Notes under the pieces: model-generated
Databases searched by the model: none
Seen by the model: the letters and a program-made list of their open reading frames with translations, nothing else
Told to the model about the DNA's origin: nothing
Source of the DNA: Aestuariirhabdus sp049985285
Lineage (GTDB): Bacteria > Pseudomonadota > Gammaproteobacteria > Pseudomonadales > Aestuariirhabdaceae
Direction: 5' to 3'
Assembly: GCF_049985285.1 (NCBI RefSeq)
Contig: NZ_JBNIEU010000004.1
Location: 124,001-188,000 of the forward strand
Length of the DNA: 64,000 nucleotides
Position numbers and translations under genes: made by a program
Shown: positions 52,539 to 62,210 of the stretch, one piece after another
Layout: each line of letters opens with the position of its first letter
How positions within the stretch are numbered: the stretch's first letter is position 1

Positions 52539-53426
52539 ATGGAAACCAGCGCCCTGCAGGCCTTTATAGCGGTGGCCGAAAGCGGATCATTTTCTCTCGC
52601 CGGCGAACATCTCCATTTGACACAACCCGCCATCAGCAAACGGATCGCTTCACTGGAAACCCAGCTCAATACGCGCCTTTTTGATCGCATTGGTCGCCAG
52701 ATCAGCCTTACGGAGGCGGGCAACACCCTTCTCCCCAAAGCCTATGGGATTCTTGCGGAACTGGAAGACGCCCGGCGCCAGCTCAACAACCTCAAGGGCG
52801 ATGTCAGCGGCTCGCTTTCCCTCTCCACCAGCCACCATATTGGCTTGCACCGCCTACCACCGATACTGCGCCAATTCAGCCGCCAGCACCCGCAGGTGGC
52901 GCTGGATATTCACTTCGTCGATTCGGAGGTCGCTTACGATGCCGTGATCCACGGTCAGATCGAACTGGGCATCATCACGCTGGCACCTGAGCAGAAAGCG
53001 CGGGAACTGATCCATTCGGAAAAAGTGTGGCGAGACCCCCTCTGTTTCGTGGTATCCAATGAGCATCCCCTAGCCCAGGGCAACCCCCTTAGCCTCAACG
53101 AGCTCAGTCAATACAGCGCTATTTTTCCAGGGCCTAACACTTTTACCCACCATATCGTAAAAGGCCTGTTCAACAGCCACCACCTGAAGCTTAACGTATC
53201 GATGGCAACCAACTATCTGGAGACAATCAAAATGATGGTATCCATAGGGCTCGCCTGGAGTGTGCTGCCACGCTCCATGCTCGATGACGAACTGTCTGAA
53301 ATAGAGGTCATCGGCGCAGCGTTGGAGCGGGATCTGGGCTATATCCACCATACTGGACGCACCCTCTCCAACGCAGCACGCGCCTTTATCGAGATCCTTA
53401 GCAACCATCAGGAGGCCAAACCATGA
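52539..53426 (+). CDS. LysR-family transcriptional regulator
   Basis: A 295-residue regulator with an N-terminal winged helix-turn-helix (LQAFIAVAESGSFSLAGEHL, LTQPAISKRIASLETQLNTRLFDR) and a periplasmic-binding-protein-like effector domain from about residue 90. Divergent from leuCDB-asd, as a LysR gene is near leuC in Pseudomonas; control of the leu genes is likely but not shown. Its TGA overlaps the ATG of sixA by 4 bp (ATGA), so the two are translated together. Effector unknown. Confidence 0.93.
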   Translation: METSALQAFIAVAESGSFSLAGEHLHLTQPAISKRIASLETQLNTRLFDRIGRQISLTEAGNTLLPKAYGILAELEDARRQLNNLKGDVSGSLSLSTSHHIGLHRLPPILRQFSRQHPQVALDIHFVDSEVAYDAVIHGQIELGIITLAPEQKARELIHSEKVWRDPLCFVVSNEHPLAQGNPLSLNELSQYSAIFPGPNTFTHHIVKGLFNSHHLKLNVSMATNYLETIKMMVSIGLAWSVLPRSMLDDELSEIEVIGAALERDLGYIHHTGRTLSNAARAFIEILSNHQEAKP

Positions 53427-53929
53427 AACAACTACTGGTGCTGCGTCATGGAAAATCGAGCTGGAGCCACCCCGAGCTGGCGGATATCGACCGTCCGCTC
53501 AACAAAAGGGGAAAGCGCACGACGCCACGGATGGCCGAGCTCATCCATGACCGCTATCCCGACCTGAGCCTGATCCTCTCCAGCCCGGCCACAAGAGCTC
53601 GGGATACCGCCAGGGCGGTACTGGCCAGTTTTAATGACCAGATCAGGTTGGGCCTTGAGCCCGACCTTTACCACGCCTACCCGGATGAGATCAGCCAAAC
53701 CCTTGCTCAGTGCGGCGATGGCCACGACTGCGTCATGATAGTCGGTCACAATCCGGGACTGGAGGAGTGGGTTCACGAACTGGACAGGGATTTTTGCGAC
53801 CCATTGCCCACAGCAGGACTGGTAGCATTGGAGTGCCCTATCGATAGCTGGCAGGAGATTACACTGGGGAACAGTGCGTGCCGGATAACTGGACTCTACC
53901 TGCCCCGGGAACAGTTTCCTGACTTGTAG
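53423..53929 (+). CDS. sixA: SixA-like phosphohistidine phosphatase
   Basis: A 168-residue histidine phosphatase. The catalytic RHG is at the start (LLVLRHGKSSW, His9), with the second Arg in SSPATRARDTA and the second His in MIVGHNPGLEEW. SixA dephosphorylates histidine phosphocarrier domains (ArcB, and the nitrogen-PTS NPr in E. coli). Start overlaps the LysR stop (ATGA); its 3' end overlaps the convergent MFS gene by 34 bp. Members of this family also act on small phospho-metabolites, so the substrate is not certain. Confidence 0.88.
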   Translation: MKQLLVLRHGKSSWSHPELADIDRPLNKRGKRTTPRMAELIHDRYPDLSLILSSPATRARDTARAVLASFNDQIRLGLEPDLYHAYPDEISQTLAQCGDGHDCVMIVGHNPGLEEWVHELDRDFCDPLPTAGLVALECPIDSWQEITLGNSACRITGLYLPREQFPDL

Positions 53930-55077
53930 CTGCACAACCCCACACAACGCCACACCAGCAACGCGGCGAAAAGACTCACAACCGAGGCACCTACAAAGGT
54001 CCAGCCACCCCCGTACCACTCCCAACTGTACCCCGACAGCAAGGCGCCAAGGGCAGCGCCGCCGCCGAAACTGATCCCACTGTAAAACGCCTGCCCTTGA
54101 CCCGCATGGGCATGGCCAAAGATCTGTCTAACGTATTCAATCGATGCCGAGTGAAAGCTGCCGAAGGTCGCAGCATGCATCAACTGGGTCAGCAGCACTA
54201 ACCCAAAATTGTCCGGGTAGAGCCCCAGTAGCGCCCAGCGCAAACTGGCCAACAGCAGCGCGGATAACAGCAACCACTTAACCCCGATCGCCGGCATCAG
54301 GCGATGCATAAACCAAAATAAAATGATCTCGGCAATCACTCCCAGCGCCCACAGCACACCGATCACCGCGCTGCTGTGCCCCTGGTCCGCCATATAGATA
54401 CTGAAAAAGGTGTAATAGGGGCCATGCCCAACCTGCATCAGAGCCGACGCCACAAAAAAACTGAGGACGTCGGGGCGCAGCACTATGGGTAAAAAGCCGC
54501 GCGTCTCTTGCTGGGATACGGTCAGCGGGCGCTCTTTCACCCGCAACGAAACCACCAGCATCCCCAGCATCGCGGCCCCCATAAACCAGGGAACGCTTGC
54601 TATCCCCCACTCACCGATCAAGACCCCCGCCATCAGCACCATGACCGTAAAACCTATCGACCCCCACAGTCGAATACGACTGTAGTACTCGGGCTGATCC
54701 CCGAGGCGAGCAAGAGTAACCACCTCGAACTGGGGTAAAACCGCATTCCAAAAGAAACTGTAGGCGGCGATGGCGAGCGCCAACGGCCAAAAGTCGCGTA
54801 AAAAGGGTACAAAACCAAAGATCAGCAGCGTTGCCAAAGACCCCATCCGCACGAGGCGCATGCGGCCACCGTAGCGATCCCCCATCCAACCCCAAAGACT
54901 GGGGGCGAACACCTTGGTAACCATCAAGACGGCCATCAATTGACCGATCTCGGCAGCACCAAATGAGAGACTTTGGAGATAGGGAGCCCAATAGGGTGCC
55001 TGCACCCCGATAATGGCGAAATAGAAAAAATAGAACAGCGACAGGCTGACGCCTTGGGTGTCAGCGCTTCGTTGCAT
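53896..55077 (-). CDS. MFS transporter (HcaT/3-phenylpropionate permease-like)
   Basis: A 393-residue, 12-helix inner-membrane transporter of the MFS_1-like group, which includes HcaT. Signature loop between helices 2 and 3: SLWGWMGDRYGGRMRLVRMG. The start has YFFYFAIIGVQAPYWAPYLQ, typical of the group. Substrate unknown. It begins 3 bp after aroC stops, so it is co-transcribed with aroC, and overlaps sixA at its 3' end on the opposite strand. Confidence 0.88.
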   Translation of the reverse strand: MQRSADTQGVSLSLFYFFYFAIIGVQAPYWAPYLQSLSFGAAEIGQLMAVLMVTKVFAPSLWGWMGDRYGGRMRLVRMGSLATLLIFGFVPFLRDFWPLALAIAAYSFFWNAVLPQFEVVTLARLGDQPEYYSRIRLWGSIGFTVMVLMAGVLIGEWGIASVPWFMGAAMLGMLVVSLRVKERPLTVSQQETRGFLPIVLRPDVLSFFVASALMQVGHGPYYTFFSIYMADQGHSSAVIGVLWALGVIAEIILFWFMHRLMPAIGVKWLLLSALLLASLRWALLGLYPDNFGLVLLTQLMHAATFGSFHSASIEYVRQIFGHAHAGQGQAFYSGISFGGGAALGALLSGYSWEWYGGGWTFVGASVVSLFAALLVWRCVGLCSYKSGNCSRGR

Positions 55078-55080
55078 CGA

Positions 55081-56184
55081 TTACTGCTCGGGAGCTTGCG
55101 CCGCGATCACCGGAGTTTGGCAGCGAACATCCCCGTTTTGGGCTCGGTTTCGTAACCAGTGATCCATCAACACGATGGCGAGCATCGCCTCGGCGATGGG
55201 CGTAGCGCGGATCCCCACGCAGGGATCGTGGCGCCCCTTGGTTATGACCTCAATAGGCTTACCTGCCAGATCGACGCTACGGCCGGGAAGATGCAAACTG
55301 GAGGTAGGCTTCAAGGCGATATGGGCAACAATCTCCTGTCCGGTGGAGATTCCACCCAACACCCCTCCTGCATGATTGGAAAGAAATCCTTCAGGGGTCA
55401 TCTCATCACGATGTTCGGTACCCTTCTGCTCAACACAATCAAAACCTGCACCAATTTCTACCCCCTTCACCGCGTTGATACTCATCAATGCATGGGCGAT
55501 ATCAGCATCGAGTCGATCAAAGACAGGCTCACCCAAGCCCGGCACCAATCCTGTCGCGGTCACCGTCAAGCGGGCACCGATGGAGTTGCCCTCCTTGCGC
55601 AAGCGATCCATATACTGCTCCATCGCCTCCACTTTATCGGGGTCAGGGCAAAAGAAGGGGTTACGGTTTACCTCATCCCAAACCACGCGTTCGATACCTA
55701 TGGGTCCAAGCTGGGACAGGTAACCTCGTACCTCTATACCGTTGGCGGCGAGAAAGCGCTTGGCAATTCCACCTGCGGCTACACGCATGGCAGTCTCCCG
55801 TGCGGATGAGCGCCCCCCCCCGCGATAATCCCTGAAACCGTACTTCTGCGTGTAGGCGTAGTCGGCGTGGCCCGGACGAAATTGCTGGGCAATATTGCTG
55901 TAATCCTTGGAACGCTGGTCGGTATTCTCAATCAGCAGACCGATTGGGGTACCCGTTGTTTTGCCCTCAAACACTCCCGACATAATCCGCACCTGGTCCG
56001 CCTCACGCCGTTGCGTGGTATGGCGAGAGGTTCCCGGCTTGCGACGGTCAAGGTCAGTTTGCAGCATCGACTCGTCAAGCTCGATACCAGGAGGACAACC
56101 ATCGACGATGCACCCCAAACCTGGCCCATGAGACTCACCGAAGGTAGTAACGGTGAACAATTTTCCAAAACTGTTTCCAGACAT
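55081..56184 (-). CDS. aroC: Chorismate synthase
   Basis: A 367-codon FMNH2-dependent enzyme converting EPSP to chorismate, the end of the shikimate pathway. Signatures: GNSFGKLFTVTTFGESHGPGLGCIVDG, GFRDYRGGGRSSARETA with catalytic His in the ESHG motif, and NHAGGVLGGISTGQ. Lies after prmB as in most gammaproteobacteria. Confidence 0.97.
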   Translation of the reverse strand: MSGNSFGKLFTVTTFGESHGPGLGCIVDGCPPGIELDESMLQTDLDRRKPGTSRHTTQRREADQVRIMSGVFEGKTTGTPIGLLIENTDQRSKDYSNIAQQFRPGHADYAYTQKYGFRDYRGGGRSSARETAMRVAAGGIAKRFLAANGIEVRGYLSQLGPIGIERVVWDEVNRNPFFCPDPDKVEAMEQYMDRLRKEGNSIGARLTVTATGLVPGLGEPVFDRLDADIAHALMSINAVKGVEIGAGFDCVEQKGTEHRDEMTPEGFLSNHAGGVLGGISTGQEIVAHIALKPTSSLHLPGRSVDLAGKPIEVITKGRHDPCVGIRATPIAEAMLAIVLMDHWLRNRAQNGDVRCQTPVIAAQAPEQ

Positions 56185-56268
56185 CCGGGTACTCTTTATC
56201 GTTATGGTGTAGTGGATTAACCAGCGCCTTTGAAGAGCGCAACGTTAACCCTATCGGCGGCAGATTAT

Positions 56269-56306
56269 ACCCTCTTTTGAACCCGCAGCGAGTCCCAAAA
56301 GAGGGT
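56269..56306 (-). terminator. Stem-loop after prmB
   Basis: ACCCTCTTTTG (56269-56279) and CAAAAGAGGGT (56296-56306) form a perfect 11-bp stem with a 16-nt loop, beginning 4 bp after the prmB stop codon. No long T-run follows, so termination may be incomplete and aroC partly co-transcribed. Confidence 0.5.
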
Positions 56307-56310
56307 TTAC

Positions 56311-57243
56311 TCAACGATCAGCGGCTAACGCCTGAAAGCGGGACTGGTAGGTTCTGCACTCCTGTGCACTGAGCGCCAGCACCCCATCCCCTCCCTGGGC
56401 AAACTCGATCCAGGCAAAGGGCACCTCCGGCACCGCCTGTTGCAACGCCACCCAGCTATTGCCAACCTCCAACACCAGAAGACCCTGTTCGCTAAGGTAA
56501 TCTGCCGCTGAGGCCAGGATATGCCACGCCAGATCGAGGCCATCCTCTCCGGCGGCCAACCCCAATTCTGGCTCATGGTGAAACTCCGACGGCATATCAC
56601 CCAGGTCCTCTGCATCAACATAGGGTGGGTTACTGACAATCAACTCGTAGCGCCTGCCGGACAAGGCACCGTATAAATCACTTTGCACACACTCAACCCG
56701 TCCAGCCAACCCGTGGTCGTCGGTATTGATCGTAGCCACCTGCAGGGCTTCGGCAGACAGGTCAGACAGGTCCACCTTCGCACCGGGAAAAGCATGGGCG
56801 CAGGCAATACCAATACAGCCACTGCCAGTGCACAGGTCCAGAATACGGCTTACCTCAACATCCCCTAACCAAGGCTGAAAGCCCTGATCGATCATCTCAG
56901 CGATCGGTGAGCGCGGAACAAGAACCCTCTCGTCCACATAAAACGGCATGCCACAAAACCAGGCTTTATTGATCAGGTAAGGCAGTGGAACGCGCTCATC
57001 AACCCTTCTCCGGATCTGTGACTGCAGCAGCATCCGTTCATCACCGGTAAGGTTGCAACTCATCATTGCAGGGTCGAAATCCCAGGGCAGATGCAGGCTC
57101 TGGAGCACCAGCTGCACCGCCTCATCCCAGCCATTATCGGTTCCATGACCGTAAAAGAGCTCGGCCTCATTAAAGCGACTATAGGCCCAGCGAATATAAT
57201 CGGCGATCGTGGTTAAACCCTGGGTTGCGACCGGTTCGTTCAA
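56311..57243 (-). CDS. prmB: 50S ribosomal protein L3 glutamine methyltransferase
   Basis: A 310-residue SAM-dependent enzyme that methylates a glutamine of ribosomal protein L3. A TTG start at 57243 is chosen: GGAG lies 8 bp upstream and the protein then begins just before IADYIRWAYSRFNEAELFYGHGTDN, as in homologues; the frame stays open to an ATG at 57411 but that extension is not typical. SAM motif ILDLCTGSGCIGIACA and catalytic VSNPPYVDAEDL are intact. Divergent from folE. Confidence 0.92.
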   Translation of the reverse strand: MNEPVATQGLTTIADYIRWAYSRFNEAELFYGHGTDNGWDEAVQLVLQSLHLPWDFDPAMMSCNLTGDERMLLQSQIRRRVDERVPLPYLINKAWFCGMPFYVDERVLVPRSPIAEMIDQGFQPWLGDVEVSRILDLCTGSGCIGIACAHAFPGAKVDLSDLSAEALQVATINTDDHGLAGRVECVQSDLYGALSGRRYELIVSNPPYVDAEDLGDMPSEFHHEPELGLAAGEDGLDLAWHILASAADYLSEQGLLVLEVGNSWVALQQAVPEVPFAWIEFAQGGDGVLALSAQECRTYQSRFQALAADR

Positions 57244-57428
57244 GCGCCTTGCTCCTGCAGATGAATAAAACGCAATGGTAGCCAATACGTCCCCTAATTC
57301 CCACCGGCTGATTCCGATCCCCGGGGCATAATGCAGGGTTTGCGGCGCCGCGGCGAACACGTACAATAGCGTCCCTTGATTCACTAGCCTGTCCATTTGG
57401 CGGGCTACCATACCTGAGTGATAGCATC

Positions 57429-57971
57429 ATGGAAAAGTCGTTCGCCAACATAATCAGCGCCATAGGTGAAGACCTGAACCGCCCTGGGCTAGCCGACACA
57501 CCGGCGCGAGCGGCCAAGGCGTTTGAGTTTCTCAACCGAGGTTACCAGCAGAGCCTCGACGAGGTGGTCAACGATGCACTATTCCCCTCCGACAATGATG
57601 AGATGGTAATCGTCAAGGATATCGAGCTCTACTCACTGTGCGAACATCACCTGCTGCCCTTTATTGGCCGCTGCCACGTGGCTTATCTGCCCACCGGCAA
57701 GGTACTGGGGCTTTCCAAGATCGCACGCATCGTTGATATGTTCGCTCGTCGCCTGCAGATTCAGGAAAACCTCACCAAGCAGATCGCCGACACGATACAA
57801 CAGGTTACGGGGGCTTCAGGGGTCGGGGTGATTATCGAAGCCAAACATATGTGCATGATGATGCGCGGTGTGGAGAAGCAGAACTCGTCGATGAAGACCT
57901 CGGTGATGCTGGGCCATTTCCGCAACAAAGCTCACACCCGCGCCGAATTTCTGTCCCTGATACGCGATTAA
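57429..57971 (+). CDS. folE: GTP cyclohydrolase I
   Basis: A 180-residue zinc enzyme making 7,8-dihydroneopterin triphosphate from GTP for folate. Zinc ligands Cys71 and His74 (SLCEHHLLPFIGRCHVAY) and Cys142 (AKHMCMMMRG); GLSKIARIVDMFARRLQIQE and SSMKTSVMLGHF are conserved. The short N-terminus is of the FolE class found in pseudomonads. A 185-bp divergent spacer separates it from prmB; no promoter could be defined with confidence. Confidence 0.97.
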   Translation: MEKSFANIISAIGEDLNRPGLADTPARAAKAFEFLNRGYQQSLDEVVNDALFPSDNDEMVIVKDIELYSLCEHHLLPFIGRCHVAYLPTGKVLGLSKIARIVDMFARRLQIQENLTKQIADTIQQVTGASGVGVIIEAKHMCMMMRGVEKQNSSMKTSVMLGHFRNKAHTRAEFLSLIRD

Positions 57972-57980
57972 ACTCCCGGG

Positions 57981-58946
57981 CTAGCCAGCACTGCCGTCAT
58001 CCTGCTCATGGGTCGGCAGTGTATTTCCTGCGGTTTCATAACGATCAAGGGCGTCGCTGGCGATGATTCGCCCCATCTCAATCAGTTCCGGCCCTAGGTG
58101 AAACTCGTAGAAGCGGCAGATATCCTTGGGAATAGAAATGAGCAGATCCGGAGGGTAGCCCGCCATTTTGAACTGAGTCAACGAGCCCTGCATCGTTTCA
58201 AATGACTGATTAATAATATCCATCATTCCACTTGGCGGTTTGCCCTGCCCCACGCTTCCGCCATTGGTTATTGCAGGAGCACCGACACTCATCGCCGCCA
58301 TCGACCTGTTGCGTGATATACGCTCCAGCCAGCGCGAAAACAGTTGCAGCCGCCTGGCCTCTCGATTACCTCTCTCGACTTTCGGCAAGCTGTACCCACC
58401 CGCCTCCCCCGCCAGATTAACGGCGACAATCAGATCGGAGTGGGCCGATACAACCGGAGCAATCGGCAATGGGTTTAGCAGCCCTCCATCCACCAGAACA
58501 CGATTACGATCTATGACTGGAGTAAGCAGGGTTGGAATAGCAACCGAGGCGCGAATCGCGTTGCGCAGTGATCCCCGCTGAAACCACAACTCCTGTTGCG
58601 CCACCAAATCGGTTGCGACGGCGGTATAGGGGAGCTCCAGCTCCTCAATGTGCAGGTCACCGATCATCTCACCGAGCACCGCAAACACCCGCTCACCCCG
58701 CAGCGCACCTTGGGAACTGAAACTAATATCAGCTAACCGCAGAACGTCCAGATACCCCAGGCTATGAAGCCAGTCCCGAAATAACTCAAGCTTACCTGCC
58801 GCGTAGATGCCTCCGACCAAGGCTCCCATGGAGCAACCCGCGATAGCGTTAATTCGGTAGCCTCGAGAGACCAGTTCATCGATCACCCCTACATGGGTGT
58901 AGCCCCGTGCGCCGCCACTTCCCAACACCAAGGATACCGTTTTCAC
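57981..58946 (-). CDS. Patatin-like phospholipase (RssA-like)
   Basis: A 321-residue putative lipid acyl hydrolase with the patatin dyad: oxyanion GSGGARGYTHVG, nucleophile Ser in AGCSMGALVGG and Asp in RVLVDGGLLNPLPI. No signal peptide. Similar to RssA and bacterial NTE-like proteins. The C-terminal 100 residues are less conserved. Convergent with folE (9 bp between stops). Substrate unknown. Confidence 0.9.
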   Translation of the reverse strand: MKTVSLVLGSGGARGYTHVGVIDELVSRGYRINAIAGCSMGALVGGIYAAGKLELFRDWLHSLGYLDVLRLADISFSSQGALRGERVFAVLGEMIGDLHIEELELPYTAVATDLVAQQELWFQRGSLRNAIRASVAIPTLLTPVIDRNRVLVDGGLLNPLPIAPVVSAHSDLIVAVNLAGEAGGYSLPKVERGNREARRLQLFSRWLERISRNRSMAAMSVGAPAITNGGSVGQGKPPSGMMDIINQSFETMQGSLTQFKMAGYPPDLLISIPKDICRFYEFHLGPELIEMGRIIASDALDRYETAGNTLPTHEQDDGSAG

Positions 58947-58967
58947 TCTCGCTCCTTTAGCTTCAGG

Positions 58968-59831
58968 CTACAACAGGATGGCGCGCACAATAATACGCCC
59001 GGGCTTGGCACCCGGCAGCAATGTGGGGCCCACGCCCATTACGCTGAAACCCGAAACATCGACGCCCGCGCCCACCAACTGCCGCGCGATCTCTGCCGCG
59101 TAGTCACGCGAGGTGCTGACCAACTGATCCAGATCCTCTTGATTGCTTGCATCGCCCGATGTAGAAACAGCCAGAATCACAGGTTGCGAACGCTCATGCA
59201 TCAGCGTCACCAGCTCTCTAAACGCAGGTGACTCTGCCAGCGTATCAGCCTCGACAGGCCAGCCGGAAAATTCAACATAGTGTTCCTGTTGCGCCCGGGC
59301 ACGCAGCGCATCGTCCGTGGCAAAGTGCTCAACCAGGCTGTAAACCCGCCCATTGCCCCGACGGATCGCATAACTCAGCAAATACTCCCCCGGAAAGGAT
59401 GCATTCTCGGCTACTAGATAAAATTGGGCGTTATCCGGCCCATAAAGCTGCTTGATACCAAACACTTCATTAGCCCAGAAATTACTGCTCCCGCAACGTC
59501 GCCCTTCACAGCGAAATAGCGGGGTGAAGCCTTGAACCTCTATCGCACGCTCTACATGTTCAAAGGCACGTCGATTGGTGTGGCCTTCGGGAATTTGGTA
59601 CACCACCCGGGTCAACTCACCATTGACCCGATATTCGCTATCTGCGCGCACCACCCCGTTAATTTTTTTTATAGAACCGGTAACGAGCCGATGGTTATTT
59701 TCATGGCCTTGACGCTGCTCAACCACCTCTGCATTGGGGTAAGGGTCTACCCCGGCATTCAAAGCAAACGCTGGAGCGGCTAGAAACATCCCCACCCCGC
59801 CCAAAAAACAGACTAACTGACTACCCAACAC
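58968..59831 (-). CDS. DUF4892 domain protein, exported
   Basis: A 287-residue envelope protein. GTG 59831 (or TTG 59828) is preferred because GGAGG lies just upstream and it places a signal peptide (SQLVCFLGGVGMFLAAPAFA) at the N-terminus; the frame is open to another GTG at 59900. Residues 30-170 match the DUF4892 pattern (DPYPNAEVVEQRQ, VVYQIPEGHTN, RCEGRRCGSSNFWAN), with two cysteines probably forming a disulfide. The end (YAAEIARQLVGAGVDVSGFSVMGVGPTLLPG) resembles an OmpA-like peptidoglycan-binding fold. Function unknown. 21 bp upstream of the patatin gene on the same strand. Confidence 0.82.
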   Translation of the reverse strand: MLGSQLVCFLGGVGMFLAAPAFALNAGVDPYPNAEVVEQRQGHENNHRLVTGSIKKINGVVRADSEYRVNGELTRVVYQIPEGHTNRRAFEHVERAIEVQGFTPLFRCEGRRCGSSNFWANEVFGIKQLYGPDNAQFYLVAENASFPGEYLLSYAIRRGNGRVYSLVEHFATDDALRARAQQEHYVEFSGWPVEADTLAESPAFRELVTLMHERSQPVILAVSTSGDASNQEDLDQLVSTSRDYAAEIARQLVGAGVDVSGFSVMGVGPTLLPGAKPGRIIVRAILL

Positions 59832-59960
59832 AACACCTCCATCCCAAGATCCCGGCTCTGCCAAGAGCCAGTTGCGCCACTTTAAGCGATATTTAGCCAC
59901 AGCAATACAGCCAACTTCTCCTACACTGTGTTATAGCATCGCCGCTAGTGGGATGAAAGC

Positions 59961-62210
59961 GTGACAGCATCCATGTTCCAGCGCCTGTTAAATAAAAAAC
60001 TAGTCGCTATACCTGTATCACTACTGATTCCCGCGCTGGTCCTGTGTGGCGGGTTCGCATGGGTATTGCTCTGGTCAGGGCTGGCCATCTCTCTCAAACT
60101 CATACTGACAGCGATTCTGGTTGCCGCACTTACCCTATGCTTCTCACTATATCGCCAGTATCAGCAACTGAGCCTATTTGCGCACGAGGACCAAACACCT
60201 CGCCTGCTGGTAGATCGAGACGGTGTTTTACTGGCCCGCAATAATGCCACCGAATGCTTCGCACCCCTGACCACCCCGCAATCTCCCATTGCATTCCAGA
60301 CGCTGTTTGAAACCGAGAATCAGCCCTGCTTGATTAAACTTCTAGATGAAGCACTCCGAGGAAAAGCCAGCAGCCACCGGGTCGCCCTAAAGCTGCGAAA
60401 CGGCTACCATCATTTCAGCGTGCACTGTAAGCCAGCCCTGAGCAAAAAGTCTGGTGATCACTGGCTGATTAGCTTTACCGATGTCACCGAACTGCAAACC
60501 CTGGGCGACGCCCTGGAACAAACGGAGCAGCACTATCAGCAGGTTGTTGACCTGACAACCGAGGCACTTCTCGTGCTTGACGGCAACCGAATCACTTATG
60601 CCAATAGATCTGCTGCACGATTACTGGGGGTTGGGGACCAACTTCAATTGGTACACCGCAAGTTACGGGAGTTCTTTACTGGACAGCAGTGGAAAAAAAC
60701 CCCAAAGGAATTTCGTGCTCTACTAAAGAAAAAAAGCTTCCAGCTAAATCGGATTGAACTCGAACTCTGCACTGCACAAAACGCTCCCTTAACAGTGGAA
60801 GCTATCGCAAAACCATTTCGTTTCCAGGAGAGTCAGTCAACACTCCTATCATTAACCGATATTGGCCATCAAAAAATCCAGCAAAGACAATTAGAGCACG
60901 CTGCCCATTATGACGACATAACCAACTTACCCAACCGTCATTATTTTCTTGACCAACTTGCACGGGTCATCGCACGGTCCCACCGCTCACCGAACGAACA
61001 CGCCGTACTCTTTATCGACCTCGATAACTTTAAGGAAATTAACGATTCGTTAGGCCATGAAACGGGAGATCAAGTTTTGCAGGAGGTCGCTCGACGGCTC
61101 AGCAATCACTCTCGGCGAGAAAACACCCTGGCCCGACTGGGTGGCGATGAATTCTCACTTTTAATAGAGAATATATCTTCCCCTTATGATGCCTCTTCAG
61201 CTGCAAGCAACATCGTAGAATTACTCAGCGCTCCGATTCGTCTTCATGGGCACACTCGCTGGGTAACACCTAGCATCGGCATCGCTTTATACCCCCAAAA
61301 CGGAACGGCAACCAAAGAGTTGCTAAAAAATGCCGACACGGCAATGTACCACGCCAAGCGTTCGGGTAAAAACGGCTACCGCTTTTTCAGCACCGGAATG
61401 AACCGTACCCTGAATCGTCGTTTGCAGCTGGAACAGGAGCTGGAGGATGTACTAACAAATGATAAGTTACAGACCTATTTCCAGCCCAGAGTTCGTGCCG
61501 AGGATCACAAGATTGTTGGACTTGAAGCGCTGGCTCGCTGGCAGGATAGTCAGGGAGTTATGATATCGCCAGAAGAGCACCTGAATGTGGCCCAGCAGAG
61601 TCAGCTTATCTTTCGCTTTGAGCAGGAGATGCTGCGGCAACTATGCGAACAATTAAAAAAATGGCGGCTACTGGGTGTTTCCTTTGGCACCCTGTCACTC
61701 AATCTCTCAACCGCCTTGCTGGAGGACAGCGATGCGTTAATGAATCAACTCACTCTCTTGTACAATGAAAAAGCTCCCGACAGCCAACTGGAAATCGAAT
61801 TGGACGCGCCCGTTTTATTTAACGGAAATCCCAGGGTGTCGACGCTGCTCGATCGTATATCCCGACTCGGTTTTAAATTGGCGATCGATCATTTTGGTTC
61901 CGCCCCGACCTCGTTCCCTCTACTCGGCACCCTCCCTATCAGCACGATAAAGGTTAACCGGGACTTGATTCGGGCGGTCGAGCAAAGGGTTGATCGTCAA
62001 CGCATTCTGAGAACAATCTCACTCACCGCCCATAGCCTGGATATGCAGTTATCTGCGACGGGAATCGAAAGCGAACAACAAGCGCACTGGTTACAACAGC
62101 TCGGATGCGACCTGATACAGGGAAACTACTTTTACCCTCCCCAGGACGCCGAAGCGATCACACACCTGCTACTGAACCGGGACGCCACTCAGGAATCACC
62201 TTCAGATTGA
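59961..62210 (+). CDS. GGDEF/EAL protein with PAS domain; intact GGDEF, degenerate EAL
   Basis: A 749-residue c-di-GMP signalling protein starting at GTG 59961. Two membrane helices (about 16-36 and 40-62) are followed by PAS-like regions (75-175 and 190-310, HYQQVVDLTTEALLVLDGN), a GGDEF domain with the exact motif at 394-398, and an EAL domain (EAL at 522-524). The inhibitory RxxD site is RREN (385-388). In the EAL domain the second Asp of DDFG is His644 and the first Glu of EGVE is Thr700; both normally bind the metal needed for hydrolysis. So diguanylate cyclase activity is likely, phosphodiesterase activity unlikely (inference). Confidence 0.92.
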   Translation: MTASMFQRLLNKKLVAIPVSLLIPALVLCGGFAWVLLWSGLAISLKLILTAILVAALTLCFSLYRQYQQLSLFAHEDQTPRLLVDRDGVLLARNNATECFAPLTTPQSPIAFQTLFETENQPCLIKLLDEALRGKASSHRVALKLRNGYHHFSVHCKPALSKKSGDHWLISFTDVTELQTLGDALEQTEQHYQQVVDLTTEALLVLDGNRITYANRSAARLLGVGDQLQLVHRKLREFFTGQQWKKTPKEFRALLKKKSFQLNRIELELCTAQNAPLTVEAIAKPFRFQESQSTLLSLTDIGHQKIQQRQLEHAAHYDDITNLPNRHYFLDQLARVIARSHRSPNEHAVLFIDLDNFKEINDSLGHETGDQVLQEVARRLSNHSRRENTLARLGGDEFSLLIENISSPYDASSAASNIVELLSAPIRLHGHTRWVTPSIGIALYPQNGTATKELLKNADTAMYHAKRSGKNGYRFFSTGMNRTLNRRLQLEQELEDVLTNDKLQTYFQPRVRAEDHKIVGLEALARWQDSQGVMISPEEHLNVAQQSQLIFRFEQEMLRQLCEQLKKWRLLGVSFGTLSLNLSTALLEDSDALMNQLTLLYNEKAPDSQLEIELDAPVLFNGNPRVSTLLDRISRLGFKLAIDHFGSAPTSFPLLGTLPISTIKVNRDLIRAVEQRVDRQRILRTISLTAHSLDMQLSATGIESEQQAHWLQQLGCDLIQGNYFYPPQDAEAITHLLLNRDATQESPSD

